The notes: generated by a model not told the origin, from the sequence alone. A stretch of 64,000 nt of DNA from Thermoleophilales bacterium (GCA_020636895.1 JACJWZ010000001.1:1-64000), one strand, 5' to 3'. Counted from the first letter of the stretch, positions 11,801 to 20,707 are shown. Numbers and translations: made by a program.

Positions 11801-13532
11801 TGAGTACCTGATCGAGGTCGACAACGTCGGCGACGCCCCGACCAACGCCGTCGCGACCGTCACCGACACGCTGCCGGGCGATCTCTCCTACGCAGGGTTC
11901 TCCGGCGACGATTGGGACTGCTCGGCGAGCGGCCAGGACGTCACCTGCGAGCACCCGTCCGGGATCCCGGCCGGTGGCTCCGCCGACGACCTCGAGCTCA
12001 AGGTCGACGTCGCCTCCGACGCCGGCTTCCAGATCACCAACAACGCCTCGGTCTCCGTCGCCGGTGACCAGAACGCGGCCAACGACTCCGACGGCGACAC
12101 CTCCGGTGTCGGCCGCGTCGATCTCTCGATCTCGAAGACGCTGGAGGACCCGGCGCTGAAGCGCGGCGGCACCTCCGCCTACCTGCTCGACGTCGACAAC
12201 GAGGGCGACCTCAGCACCGTCGGCCCGATTCGCGTGACCGACACGCTCCCGGCCGGCATCAACTACGTCGACGCCGCGGGCTCCGGCTGGGACTGCGACT
12301 TCGCCGCCGGAACCGTCGAGTGCGCGAGGTCCGCGGCCCTCGCGGGCCAGGAGGCCGCCGACACGATCCGGATCGACGTCGCTGTCAGCGCTTCGGCTCC
12401 GTCCTCGATCACCAACACCGCCGAGGTCGCGACGCGCGACGACTCCGACTCCGCCAACGACAGCGACGACGCCGTCGCGAGCGTGACCGGCGCCGTCCCC
12501 GACCTGGCGCTCGCGATGAGCAAGGTCGGCAACTTCCGCGGCGGCGGTTCGGGGACGTACTCGCTCTCGGTCCGCAACATCGGCACCGGCCCGACCACGG
12601 GCGCGACGACGATCACGATGGCCCTCACCGGAAGCACGTTCGCGTCCGGCAGCGGCAGCGGCTGGTCCTGCTCCGCCTCCAGTGGCGGGGCGACCTGCAC
12701 CCACGCGACCCCGATCGGGGCTGGAGCACGCTCCGATCTCGACGTCGATGTGAACGTCCCCCAGGGCGCGGGCCTGCTCCTCACCCAGGCGACGGTGAGC
12801 ACCGCCGGCGACACCGAGAACGGCAACGACTCGGTGACCGACATCGGCTCCGCGACCAAGGTCGACGCGACCGCCGCGATCACCCACAGCGGCTCGTTCC
12901 AGGTCGGCAAGAACGGCACGTTCACGGTTACGGCCGCCAACGCCGGCTCCGACGCGACCGTCGGCACCACGGTGATGCGGGTGAAGATCCCCGACGCCCT
13001 CGATTTCGTCAGCGCCACGGGCGCCGGCTGGTCCTGCTCGCAGTCGGGCAGCGAAGCGGTCTGCGAGCACGCGGGCGCGATCGCCGCCGGTGGCAGCGCC
13101 TCCTTCGACCTCGTCACCAAGCCGCTCGTCGGAGGCAACGCACAGCTGACGGCGACGGTCTCGACCGAGGCCGACGGCGACTCCAGCAACGACACTGCCG
13201 CCGACGCAGTCGACGTCTCCGGCGGCAGCGCCGGCGCGCTGCAGCTCAAGAAGGCCAAGATCAAGGTGCCGAAGAGCGGCGCGGTCGCGGTCCCCGTGAG
13301 CTGCCCAGGCGGCGGCGGCCCCTGCAGCGGCACCCTGACGCTCTCGACCAAGAAGGGGACTGCGGGCACCGGCAACTACCAGGTCGGCGCGGGCCAGAGC
13401 ACCACCGTCACGGTGAAGCTCACCAAGAAGGCGAAGAAGACGCTCGCCAAGAAGGGCAAGCTGAAGGTCGTCGCGACCGCCGGCAACTCGACGGCGAAGC
13501 TGACCCTGAAGTACTCGAAGAAGAAGGGATAG
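8889..13532 (+). CDS. Giant secreted protein: PKD domain plus nine DUF11 repeats
   Basis: 1547 residues. Signal peptide at residues 8-34 (LLALLLALTATVASWALASR). After an unrecognised ~200-residue domain comes a PKD domain (residues ~230-326; GYRWDWDGNGTID and TPKLTIFDNDGDSD). Nine ~120-residue DUF11 (conserved repeat) units follow, each opening with a form of DLTIDKSHTGxFxVG and containing GTTTVTDTLPxGLSYVSAxGSGWxC...VTCTR and VTNTASVS...NDSDSD. The C-terminal ~100 residues are a lysine-rich beta domain ending LKYSKKKG. DUF11 arrays occur on envelope and surface-layer proteins. It is the middle gene of a three-gene set with gaps of 7 and 4 bases. Confidence 0.88.
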   Translation: MELATNRRSMRLLALLLALTATVASWALASRAEAAKVGNPGSFGATVTTGTIRIGTTSFAFDDQDPITFAGTIDAAGNVNVPTSGQHFPSFSVEGYPVSIIPTNALTGTINPLTGAGSLRLRVYIKIDNVPLASGCAIGTSGSPIDLNALITGTTSPPSPNTPITGTPYNVSTGNAKLVNNSFSVPASNSCGLGASTVDDALGLPSAAGKNEAQFEIHTTPTLTKGVNSSFTASPSGGPAPLTSTYDASASTVSAGVKTCAVALPSSPSCGYRWDWDGNGTIDEVTNTSSTSHTYLTSGTFTPKLTIFDNDGDSDTTSRTVTVSDRPDLTIDKSHTGNFQTGTNGSYTLSVSNPGAGPTTGTTTVIDTLPAGLSYVSATGSGWTCAGPANVVTCTRTAVIGAGGTAPPITLTVAVADAARPSVTNTASVSTPIETATGNNSDSDPTDVDAIDVAIAKSHTGSFRVGRNEPYTLHVTNDGTLATTGTTTINDSLPLGMNYFSSSAPAGWSCNGSGSSFSCSNTDPLPVGYDEEITLTVAVDGTALPARTNTATISTPGDTDPSDDSSSDPTVVVAAPDLAIKKSHDADFRVGGTGTYELDVSNDGALPTVGTTTVTDTVPDGLPVVSADGSGWNCGVAGQDITCTNDTVMQPDESLPTITVVTDVEAAAMPQVTNTAHVSTAGTGPSADPNPANDSDADVTNVTAVDLTIDKSHTGTFPVGGTGTFTLAVRNAGTAATVGTTTVTDTLPADLSYVSANGSGWSCGASGQDVTCTRSGVIGAGASAPNITLNVAIGNSSADDVTNTASVSGTDDVDNANDSDSDTAPLTAADLQIVKSHSGDFRVGTERTYELRVKNVGPLPTSGTNTVTDVLPAGLTYVSADGPGWSCGASGQTVTCTRTNPIAGGGPASVIQLVVDVGGTAYPGVTNTATVSNSSDRNPANDSSSDPTTVTTADLAIAKTHQGQLRAGGSAEYLIEVDNVGDAPTNAVATVTDTLPGDLSYAGFSGDDWDCSASGQDVTCEHPSGIPAGGSADDLELKVDVASDAGFQITNNASVSVAGDQNAANDSDGDTSGVGRVDLSISKTLEDPALKRGGTSAYLLDVDNEGDLSTVGPIRVTDTLPAGINYVDAAGSGWDCDFAAGTVECARSAALAGQEAADTIRIDVAVSASAPSSITNTAEVATRDDSDSANDSDDAVASVTGAVPDLALAMSKVGNFRGGGSGTYSLSVRNIGTGPTTGATTITMALTGSTFASGSGSGWSCSASSGGATCTHATPIGAGARSDLDVDVNVPQGAGLLLTQATVSTAGDTENGNDSVTDIGSATKVDATAAITHSGSFQVGKNGTFTVTAANAGSDATVGTTVMRVKIPDALDFVSATGAGWSCSQSGSEAVCEHAGAIAAGGSASFDLVTKPLVGGNAQLTATVSTEADGDSSNDTAADAVDVSGGSAGALQLKKAKIKVPKSGAVAVPVSCPGGGGPCSGTLTLSTKKGTAGTGNYQVGAGQSTTVTVKLTKKAKKTLAKKGKLKVVATAGNSTAKLTLKYSKKKG

Positions 13533-13536
13533 CCGA

Positions 13537-16500
13537 GTGCGGCGTCCGCTGACGATCGCGGCGGCGGTCGCCTGCCTCGCGCTGGTCGGCGCCGCCGATG
13601 CGAGCGCGCAGAACCAGACGCCGAACCAGGACTACGTCGCCATGGGCGACTCCTACTCCGCCGGCAACGGCACCGGCGACTACTACGAGACGAGCTGCTA
13701 CCGCAGCAACTTCGCCTACGGGCCGTTGATCGACGCCAACTACCTTCCCGGCTCGGTCACCTTCGCCCACCCCGCCTGCAGCGGTGCCCGCACCAACCAC
13801 ATCGACCAGGATTCCCAGAACGGCTTCCCCAAGCAGGTCGATCTGCTGGGCAACAACACCGACTACGTGACGATCACGATCGGCGGCAACGACGCCGGCT
13901 TCACGAGCGCGCTGACCGACTGCGCGAACCCGTTCGGCGACTGCGACGGCGCCCTCGACGACGCCCAGGACTACATCCAGAACGACCTGCCGGCGCTGCT
14001 CGACCGCAACTACGCCTCGATCCGCTCCAATGCCCCCAACGCCGTGGTCACCGTGCTGGGCTACCCGCGCATCTTCAAGGCGAACTCGAGCTGCAACCTC
14101 GTCTTCAGCGCCGCCGAGGTCAACAAGGCGAACGCGACCGCCGACCTGCTCAACGACGTCATGCGCCAGCGCGTGCAGGCCGCCGGGCCCGGCTTCGCCT
14201 TCGTCGATTCGCGAACCGCCTGGATCGGCCACGGCGCCTGCGACTCGACCGAGTGGATCAACGGCTTCAGCATCAGCGACACCTCGGGCTCCTTCCACCC
14301 GAACAAGTCCGGCTACCAGGCCTACGCGGGGATGGCGGCCTCGACCCTGCTGGCGGAGCGGCGGGTCGGTCAGACGACCGGTCCCAACGGCCGCGTCGCC
14401 TTCGCCTCGGGCCGCGACGGCAACTCCGAGATCTACACCGCGAACGCCAACGGGTCCTTCCCGGTCGACCTGACCAACGACCCCGGCAGCGACGTCGACC
14501 CCGCCTGGTCCCCCGACGGCACCAAGCTCGCCTTCGCCTCCAACCGCGACGGCGACTACGAGATCTACGTGATCAACGCCGACGGCAGCGGCCTGACGAA
14601 GCTGACGTCCAACACGACCTTCGACGACCGCGAGCCCGACTGGTCCCCCAACGGCGACTACATCGCATTTCGCTCCAACCGCACCGGCAACGACGAGATC
14701 TTCAAGATGACCGCCGCCGGCGGCTCCCCGGTCAACCTGACCAACAACAGCGCCGCCGACCAGGCGCCGGACTGGTCGCCCGATGGCTCCGAGATCGCCT
14801 TCCAGCGGGTGATCGGCGGCTCCAACACCGACGTCTACCGGATGAACTCCGACGGCCAGGGCCAGCTCGACCTGACCCCGACCCCGACCGCAAACATCGA
14901 CTCACAGCCCACCTGGTCGCCCGACGGCAACACCGTCGCCTTCCAGAGCAACCGCGACGGCGACTTCGAGATCTTCACCGTCGCCCGCATCGCCCCGCCG
15001 GCGACGCCGACCGTGACCCCGCCGAGCCCGGTCCAGCGGACGACCAACACCGCCTCCGACCGCGAGCCCTCCTACTCGCCCGACGGCTCCCGCCTGACCT
15101 TCACGAGCGACCGCGACGGCAACGACGAGATCTACACCGCGACCGCCACCGGAGGCTCCCCGCAGCGGATCACCACCCAGTCCGCCGCCGACACGCTCCC
15201 GACCTGGCAGGGCGACAAGACCGCCCCGCAGACCACCATCGACTCGGGCCCGAGCGGCTCGACGACGCTGACCACCCCGAGCTTCACGTTCTCCTCCGAT
15301 GAGCCCGGATCCAGCTTCGAGTGCCGGATCGACGGCGGCAGCTTCAGCTCCTGCGCCTCGCCGCTGACCACCGATCCGCTCGACCTCGGCTCTCACACCT
15401 TCGAGGTCCGCGCGACCGATCCGTCCGGCAACGTCGACTCGACGCCCGCCTCGCGCACCTTCACGGTCGCGCCGCCGCCGGGCAGCACCGCGATCACCTC
15501 CGGGCCGACGGGCACGACGAACGACCCGACGCCCACTTTCGAGTTCTCCTCCAACGATCCCGGCTCCACCTACGAGTGCAAGGTCGACGACGACGCCTAC
15601 GCGCCCTGCACCTCGCCGCACACGACCGCCTCGCTGGCGGACGGCCCGCACACCTTCACCGTGCAGGGGACCGACAGCCATGGCACGCCCGACCCCGAGG
15701 TCGCCTCGGTGAGCTTCACCGTCGACGCAACGGCGCCCGAGACGAGCCTCGACCTCGGCCCGGTGTCGCCCACCAACGATCCCCATCCGAGCTTCCAGTT
15801 CTCCTCCGGGGAGGGGAGCGCGACGTTCGAGTGCCGCCTCGACGGCGGCTCCTGGGAGAGCTGCTCCTCGCCGCACCAGTACGGGACGAGTCTCACCGAC
15901 GGTTCACACACTTTCGACGTGCGCGCCCTCGACGCGGCGGGCAACGCCGACGCCACGCCGGCCTCGACGACCTTCACCGTTGACACCGACGCCCCGCAGA
16001 CCACGATCACCAGCGCCGCCCCCGACCCCGCCGACAGCACCCCGACCTTCACCTTCGACTCCGACGAGTCCGGCTCGACCTTCGAGTGCCGGATCGACGA
16101 CGCGCCCTTCGGCGACTGCGAGTCACCGTTGACCACCCCCGAGCTCGCCGACGGTCCGCACGCCTTCGAGGTCCGGGCCACCGACGCCGCGGGCAACACC
16201 GACCCGAGCCCCGCCTCGGCCTCCTTCACGATCGACGCGACCGCCCCCGAAACCACGATCGACTCCGGCCCTGGCGCCTCCGATCCCGGCGAGCTCATCA
16301 AGGACCGGACGCCGACCTGGACCTTCTCCTCCGACGACCTCGCGGCCGACTTCGAATGCCAGCTCGACTCCGGGCCATGGGATGCCTGCGATCAGTCCTT
16401 CACCGCGACGAGCCTCGCCGACGGCCCCCGCAGCTTCCGGGTCCGCGCGACCGATGCGGCCGCCAACGTCGATCAAACCCCGGCCGAGGCCACCTTCACC

Positions 16501-17898
16501 GTCGACGCGACCGCTCCCCAGACCACGATCACGAGCGGGCCCGCCGCCGGCGGCCGGACCAACAACGCGACCCCGGACTTCGCGTTCAGCTCCTCCGAGT
16601 CCGGTTCGAGCTTCGAGTGCCGCCTCGACGGAAGCGGTCCCGGCGGCTGGGGGAGCTGCACCTCGCCACACACCACCGCGTCGCTGAGCGACGGCTCCCA
16701 CACCTTCGAGGTCCGCGCCACCGACGCCGCCGGCAACACCGACGCGACCCCGGCCTCGCGCACCTTCACCGTCGACACCACTCCGCCGACCACGGCGATC
16801 ACGGGCGCGCCGCCCGCCCACACCAACGACACGACCCCGACGTTCGCCTTCGACTCGCCCTCCGACGGCGGAGCGAGCTTCGAGTGCCGCCTCGACGGAA
16901 GCGGTCCCGGCGGCTGGGGGAGCTGCACCTCGCCGCACACCACCGCGTCGCTGAGCGACGGCTCCCACACCTTCGAGGTCCGCGCCACCGACGCCGCCGG
17001 CAACACCGACGCGACCCCGGAGCAGGCCACCTTCACCGTCGACACCGTCGCCCCGACCACGACCATCATCGGCGAGCCACTCTCGCCCGGCAACGACCAG
17101 ACGCCGTCCTTCACCTTCGCCTCCAACGAGGCCGGCGCCTCGTTCGAGTGCAGCGTCGACGCGGGCCCGTTCACGAGCTGCTCCTCACCGCACGAGCTCG
17201 CCTCGCTCCCCGCCGGTCAGCACTCCTTCGACGTCCGCGCGGTCGATCAGGCCGGCAACACCGACGCGACGCCGGAGCACCGCACGTTCGTCGTCGACCT
17301 GACCCCGCCCGACACCCGCATCACCTCGGGGCCGGAGGGGACGCTGCGCGCCACCACCGCCACGTTCGCCTTCTCCGCGACCGAGCCGGGCTCCACCTTC
17401 CAGTGCCGCCTCGACGACGGCGCCTTCGCGACCTGCGGCGGCACGACCGCGACCTTCGACGGGCTCGCCGAGGGCGCCCACCGCTTCGAGGTCCGGGCCG
17501 TCGACTCCGCCGGTAATCCGGACCCGACCCCGGCCGCGAGCGAGTTCACCGTCGATTCGAGGATCACCGGCCTGTCGGTGAGCGCCGCCCGCAAGCAGAG
17601 GACCAAACCCAAGAAGCCGCGCGTCATCGTCCTCGTCAGCGCCGGTGAGCGCGTCGACGTCCACGCGGGCGGCAAGCTCAAGCCCGGCAAGAAGTCGGTC
17701 GCGCTCGCCACTTCCGACGCGACCGCCGACGCCGGCTCGCCCCTGACCCTGCGGCTCGCCCCGGTCGCCTCCGGCGCCCGCAAGGTGAAGAAGGCGCTGA
17801 AGGCGCGCAAGAAGGTGAAGGCCACGATCACCGTGACCGTCACCGACGCGGGCGGCAACGAGCAGACGACGCAGCTCAGGGTCAAGCTGAGCCGGTAG
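13537..17898 (+). CDS. Secreted SGNH/GDSL hydrolase fused to a TolB-like propeller and nine Ig-like repeats
   Basis: 1453 residues from GTG 13537. After a signal peptide (to ~residue 25), residues 30-270 form an SGNH/GDSL esterase: GDSYSAGN with nucleophile Ser39, GGND at 116-119 (oxyanion block) and FHPNKSGY with His254. It resembles SEST-type lipases. Residues ~280-560 hold six PD40/TolB-like blades (LAFASNRDGDYEIYVINADG and relatives). Nine Ig-like repeats of the FECRLDG...HTFEVRATDAAGN type follow, then a basic C-terminal domain ending TTQLRVKLSR. The protein therefore pairs a hydrolase with binding modules. Substrate is unknown; lipid or acylated polysaccharide is plausible for the family. 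Confidence 0.88.
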   Translation: MRRPLTIAAAVACLALVGAADASAQNQTPNQDYVAMGDSYSAGNGTGDYYETSCYRSNFAYGPLIDANYLPGSVTFAHPACSGARTNHIDQDSQNGFPKQVDLLGNNTDYVTITIGGNDAGFTSALTDCANPFGDCDGALDDAQDYIQNDLPALLDRNYASIRSNAPNAVVTVLGYPRIFKANSSCNLVFSAAEVNKANATADLLNDVMRQRVQAAGPGFAFVDSRTAWIGHGACDSTEWINGFSISDTSGSFHPNKSGYQAYAGMAASTLLAERRVGQTTGPNGRVAFASGRDGNSEIYTANANGSFPVDLTNDPGSDVDPAWSPDGTKLAFASNRDGDYEIYVINADGSGLTKLTSNTTFDDREPDWSPNGDYIAFRSNRTGNDEIFKMTAAGGSPVNLTNNSAADQAPDWSPDGSEIAFQRVIGGSNTDVYRMNSDGQGQLDLTPTPTANIDSQPTWSPDGNTVAFQSNRDGDFEIFTVARIAPPATPTVTPPSPVQRTTNTASDREPSYSPDGSRLTFTSDRDGNDEIYTATATGGSPQRITTQSAADTLPTWQGDKTAPQTTIDSGPSGSTTLTTPSFTFSSDEPGSSFECRIDGGSFSSCASPLTTDPLDLGSHTFEVRATDPSGNVDSTPASRTFTVAPPPGSTAITSGPTGTTNDPTPTFEFSSNDPGSTYECKVDDDAYAPCTSPHTTASLADGPHTFTVQGTDSHGTPDPEVASVSFTVDATAPETSLDLGPVSPTNDPHPSFQFSSGEGSATFECRLDGGSWESCSSPHQYGTSLTDGSHTFDVRALDAAGNADATPASTTFTVDTDAPQTTITSAAPDPADSTPTFTFDSDESGSTFECRIDDAPFGDCESPLTTPELADGPHAFEVRATDAAGNTDPSPASASFTIDATAPETTIDSGPGASDPGELIKDRTPTWTFSSDDLAADFECQLDSGPWDACDQSFTATSLADGPRSFRVRATDAAANVDQTPAEATFTVDATAPQTTITSGPAAGGRTNNATPDFAFSSSESGSSFECRLDGSGPGGWGSCTSPHTTASLSDGSHTFEVRATDAAGNTDATPASRTFTVDTTPPTTAITGAPPAHTNDTTPTFAFDSPSDGGASFECRLDGSGPGGWGSCTSPHTTASLSDGSHTFEVRATDAAGNTDATPEQATFTVDTVAPTTTIIGEPLSPGNDQTPSFTFASNEAGASFECSVDAGPFTSCSSPHELASLPAGQHSFDVRAVDQAGNTDATPEHRTFVVDLTPPDTRITSGPEGTLRATTATFAFSATEPGSTFQCRLDDGAFATCGGTTATFDGLAEGAHRFEVRAVDSAGNPDPTPAASEFTVDSRITGLSVSAARKQRTKPKKPRVIVLVSAGERVDVHAGGKLKPGKKSVALATSDATADAGSPLTLRLAPVASGARKVKKALKARKKVKATITVTVTDAGGNEQTTQLRVKLSR

Positions 17899-17913
17899 GC
17901 CTCCCGCCTCGGC

Positions 17914-18357
17914 TCAGAGACCGAGCTCGGCCACTATCTCAGCCGGCTCTCGCCCGAGGCCCGCTCTCAGAATCCGCTGGTCGTAAGTGGCGAGCTGCGC
18001 GCCTCGGCGGTGCGCCACAGCTGCGTATGAGGCGTCGTAGAAGCTGAGTTCGTGCTCCTGCGCCAGTTGCCCCGCGAGGCGCAAGTCCTCGGCATCGGGA
18101 GTGACGGCCGGGCAGATCTCAGCGAGGGCGTCAAGCACCGTCGCAGCCTGCTCCGCGCTTGCGCCGGCGCTTCCCCTCAGCAGGGTGTTGCCGACCTCAT
18201 AGATCGTGAGATCGAGCAGCCGCAGAGCGACGTGGCGCTTCGCATGGGCGGCGAGAAGCGCGTGGGCACCGGCGAGCCCCTCCTCACCCTCGGTGCGGAA
18301 CCACTTCAGCGCGACGTTCGCGTCGCTAACGACGTCGATCGCGCTCGTCGAGCTCAT
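17914..18357 (-). CDS. PIN-domain toxin (VapC family)
   Basis: 147 residues from ATG 18357. The acidic PIN quartet is intact: Asp in VVSDANVALKWF, Glu in TIYEVGN, Asp in SFYDASYAAVA, and Asp in YDQRIL. PIN toxins are Mg-dependent ribonucleases cutting tRNA or rRNA, held inactive by their antitoxin. The start overlaps the end of the ribbon-helix-helix antitoxin gene by 32 bases, the usual antitoxin-first arrangement. Convergent with the giant SGNH gene, which ends 15 bases away. Confidence 0.88.
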   Translation of the reverse strand: MSSTSAIDVVSDANVALKWFRTEGEEGLAGAHALLAAHAKRHVALRLLDLTIYEVGNTLLRGSAGASAEQAATVLDALAEICPAVTPDAEDLRLAGQLAQEHELSFYDASYAAVAHRRGAQLATYDQRILRAGLGREPAEIVAELGL

Positions 18358-18577
18358 CGCGCGTGGTGCGGATCGCCGCCGCAGAATCGAGGCTGAGCGT
18401 CGCCAGCGCCCCTCGGCCTCGCTCCAGCGCCGCTTCGATCGTTCGCTCATCAGGCCAACCAAGCTCCCGGCTCACGGCCTCCCTGATGAAGCCGCTTCGG
18501 GTCTCGGCCCGCCGCTCGGCCTCGCCGTCGAGGCGCTCGAGCAGTTCGTCCGGAAGCGAGATCAGGACCTTGGCCAT
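18326..18577 (-). CDS. Ribbon-helix-helix antitoxin
   Basis: 83 residues from ATG 18577. MAKVLISLPDELLERLD followed by RSGFIREAVSREL is a CopG/Arc-type ribbon-helix-helix: a beta strand that reads DNA, then two helices. The C-terminal half (ALERGRGALATLSLDSAAAI) would bind the toxin. It overlaps the PIN toxin gene and begins 8 bases from a perfect inverted repeat that is the likely autoregulatory operator. Confidence 0.85.
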   Translation of the reverse strand: MAKVLISLPDELLERLDGEAERRAETRSGFIREAVSRELGWPDERTIEAALERGRGALATLSLDSAAAIRTTRDELDERDRRR

Positions 18578-18584
18578 GTCGCGA

Positions 18585-18603
18585 GTATATCCTTGAGATA
18601 TAC
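18585..18603 (-). promoter_or_regulatory. Operator of the ribbon-helix-helix/PIN toxin pair
   Basis: Perfect 7-bp inverted repeat GTATATC (18585-18591) / GATATAC (18597-18603) around CTTGA, ending 8 bases from the antitoxin start. On the minus strand TATACT (18589-18584) within it could be the -10 box, so antitoxin binding would block transcription. Confidence 0.6.
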
Positions 18604-18749
18604 AAACGCGGTATCGCCGACTTTCACCAGCCCGGCGCGCGGCGCGGCTGAGTCGACGAGCCGGTACCGTTTCCCGGTGGGAGAACGGGTATGCGCCGCA
18701 CGTGCCGCGGGGTGTCTCGCCGACTGACATCAAACGAGAGAGGAAACGC

Positions 18750-20606
18750 ATGATGCGTTCACGCACTTGCCGTGGAGCCTGGGGGCTCTTGACCGCGACG
18801 CTGACCGGAGCCTGCCTGCTGCTGGCGCCGGGGCTCGCGAGCGCGGCTGACCTGACCGTCAACGACGACACCAGCGGGCCCGGCCCGGCCGGTGCCAACT
18901 GCGCGGCGCCCGACCAGGCGACGATCACCGGCGCCATCGCGGCCGCCGCGGCCAGCGGGGACCGGATCCTGGTCTGCGCAGGCACCTACACGCAGCCTCA
19001 GGTCCTGATCAACAAGAGCCTGCAGCTCATCGGCACGCCCGGTGGCCTCTCGATCATCGACGGCGGCAACGCGGTCAACCTCCCGAGCTCGGGGCTGATC
19101 CGGACCAACGACTCGACCAACGGAGACGTCCTCGTCCAGGACTTCGTCGTGCGCAACCCCGGCCAGGTCGGCACCGGCGCCACCACGCCCAGGTTCGCGA
19201 TCCTGCCCAAGGGCGACGACCTCGGCACCACCCAGGACTTCAACCGCGTCACCGTCGAAGGCCTTGGAGCGGGCGGCCGCGACTACGGGCTCGACGCCGA
19301 CAACCCCAACCCGAACGTGATCTTCCGCAACGGCTCGATCACCAACACCGACTACAACCCCGTCCTGCTCGAGCAGACCAACGGGGCGACGACGATCCGC
19401 AGCAGCGAGATCAGCCAGAACGGCACGACGTCCACCAGCGCGATCTTCGTCATGAACTACACGGGTGACAACACGACCAACCCGCTGCGGATCGCCGACA
19501 ACGACATCGACTCCAACGGCCGCGGCGGCATCACCGTGCAGACGGGCCTGCCGGGCGGTCCCTCGGCCGCTGCGACCAGGAACTCGGTCGATATCTCGAA
19601 CAACGAGATCAGCGATTTCAGCGGCTACGCGATTACGGTGCTCAACAACGAGGTCAACGCCAACGGTCTCGGGGGCCTGATCTCCAACGTCGGTATCGAC
19701 GGCAACGTGATCACGCCCGCCGCCGGCGCCGCGACCAGCACCGGCATCCGCGTGCAGGGCCTCGTCCGCAACGTCGGGATCGTCGGCAACAACCTGTCGG
19801 GTCTGACCACGGGCGGCATCGTCATCAACGCCGCCTCGGCCGGCCACGCGCCGAACGAGGTCGACGTGCACTTCAACCGCATCGACTCGGCGGCGGCGAG
19901 CCTGACCTCCGCCGCCACCGATGAGGTGGACGCCACCCACAACTGGTGGGGTTGCAACACGGGCCCGAACACGACCGGCTGCGGCACCGTCACCGGCAAC
20001 GTCGACTCCGATCCCTGGCTCGTCCTCGGACTCGAGGCGAGCCCGACCACGATCGCCGCTCCGGGGGGCGTCTCGGCGCTGACGGCCGACGTCACGACCG
20101 ACTCCAACGGTGACGACGTCGCCGGCCGATTCCCGGCCACGCCGATCGACTTCGGCACCACGCTGGGGACGGTCCAGACCCCGGTCGGGACCTCCAACGG
20201 CGTCGCGGTGAGCACGCTGACGGCGGGCGACACCGGCGGCACCGCGACGGTCAACGCCGACCTCGACGGCGAGAGCCTGACGACGGACGTGACGATCACG
20301 CCTCCGCCGCCGGCGCCCATCGCCGATGCGCCGCCGACCATCTCTCTGACCACGCAGAAGAAGGTCAAGGCGGGCAAGCGCGCCCTGCTGACGGCGACCG
20401 TGACCGACGATGTCGGGATCGCCCGCGTCGACTTCTACGCCGGGACGAAGAACGTCTGCGGCATGACGTCGGGCCCCTACGAGTGCCGGTTCCGCCCCCA
20501 CCGCAGGAGGGGCGCGGTGACGATCACCGCGATCGCGACCGACACGTCCGGCCTGACCGCGACGGCGCTCGGCACGACGCGGGTCGTCAGGAAGAAGAAG
20601 AAGTAG
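18750..20606 (+). CDS. Secreted right-handed beta-helix protein with an Ig-like C-terminus
   Basis: 618 residues from ATG 18750, placed by the ribosome site GAGAGAGG and the following signal peptide (GLLTATLTGACLLLAPGLASA). Residues ~34-400 have the hallmarks of a parallel beta-helix: a start like polysaccharide-lyase-type repeats (ITGAIAAAAASGDRILVCAG), then repeated NGSITN, NNEISD, NDIDSNGRGG turns. Residues ~520-618 form an Ig-like domain (TATVTDDVGIARVDFYAGT) with two Cys and an RKKKK end. No catalytic residues are obvious, so it is either a carbohydrate-binding surface protein or an uncharacterised lyase. A leader hairpin-like region lies at about 18665-18690. Confidence 0.82.
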   Translation: MMRSRTCRGAWGLLTATLTGACLLLAPGLASAADLTVNDDTSGPGPAGANCAAPDQATITGAIAAAAASGDRILVCAGTYTQPQVLINKSLQLIGTPGGLSIIDGGNAVNLPSSGLIRTNDSTNGDVLVQDFVVRNPGQVGTGATTPRFAILPKGDDLGTTQDFNRVTVEGLGAGGRDYGLDADNPNPNVIFRNGSITNTDYNPVLLEQTNGATTIRSSEISQNGTTSTSAIFVMNYTGDNTTNPLRIADNDIDSNGRGGITVQTGLPGGPSAAATRNSVDISNNEISDFSGYAITVLNNEVNANGLGGLISNVGIDGNVITPAAGAATSTGIRVQGLVRNVGIVGNNLSGLTTGGIVINAASAGHAPNEVDVHFNRIDSAAASLTSAATDEVDATHNWWGCNTGPNTTGCGTVTGNVDSDPWLVLGLEASPTTIAAPGGVSALTADVTTDSNGDDVAGRFPATPIDFGTTLGTVQTPVGTSNGVAVSTLTAGDTGGTATVNADLDGESLTTDVTITPPPPAPIADAPPTISLTTQKKVKAGKRALLTATVTDDVGIARVDFYAGTKNVCGMTSGPYECRFRPHRRRGAVTITAIATDTSGLTATALGTTRVVRKKKK

Positions 20607-20685
20607 CGCGTAAGGCGGTCAGCCGGACACGCCGGAGATACCAGCCCCTGGTCCGCGTTCGGGGCATCCGCTTTGTGCCTGCTAC

Positions 20686-20707
20686 GGTGTAGCCAAATGG
20701 CTACACC
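20686..20707 (+). promoter_or_regulatory. Operator overlapping the start codon of a toxin-antitoxin pair
   Basis: Perfect 9-bp inverted repeat GGTGTAGCC (20686-20694) / GGCTACACC (20699-20707) around AAAT. The antitoxin ATG (20697) sits in the centre. TACGGT at 20683-20688 is a candidate -10 box, which would make the transcript nearly leaderless. Binding here would block both transcription start and the start codon region. Confidence 0.65.
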
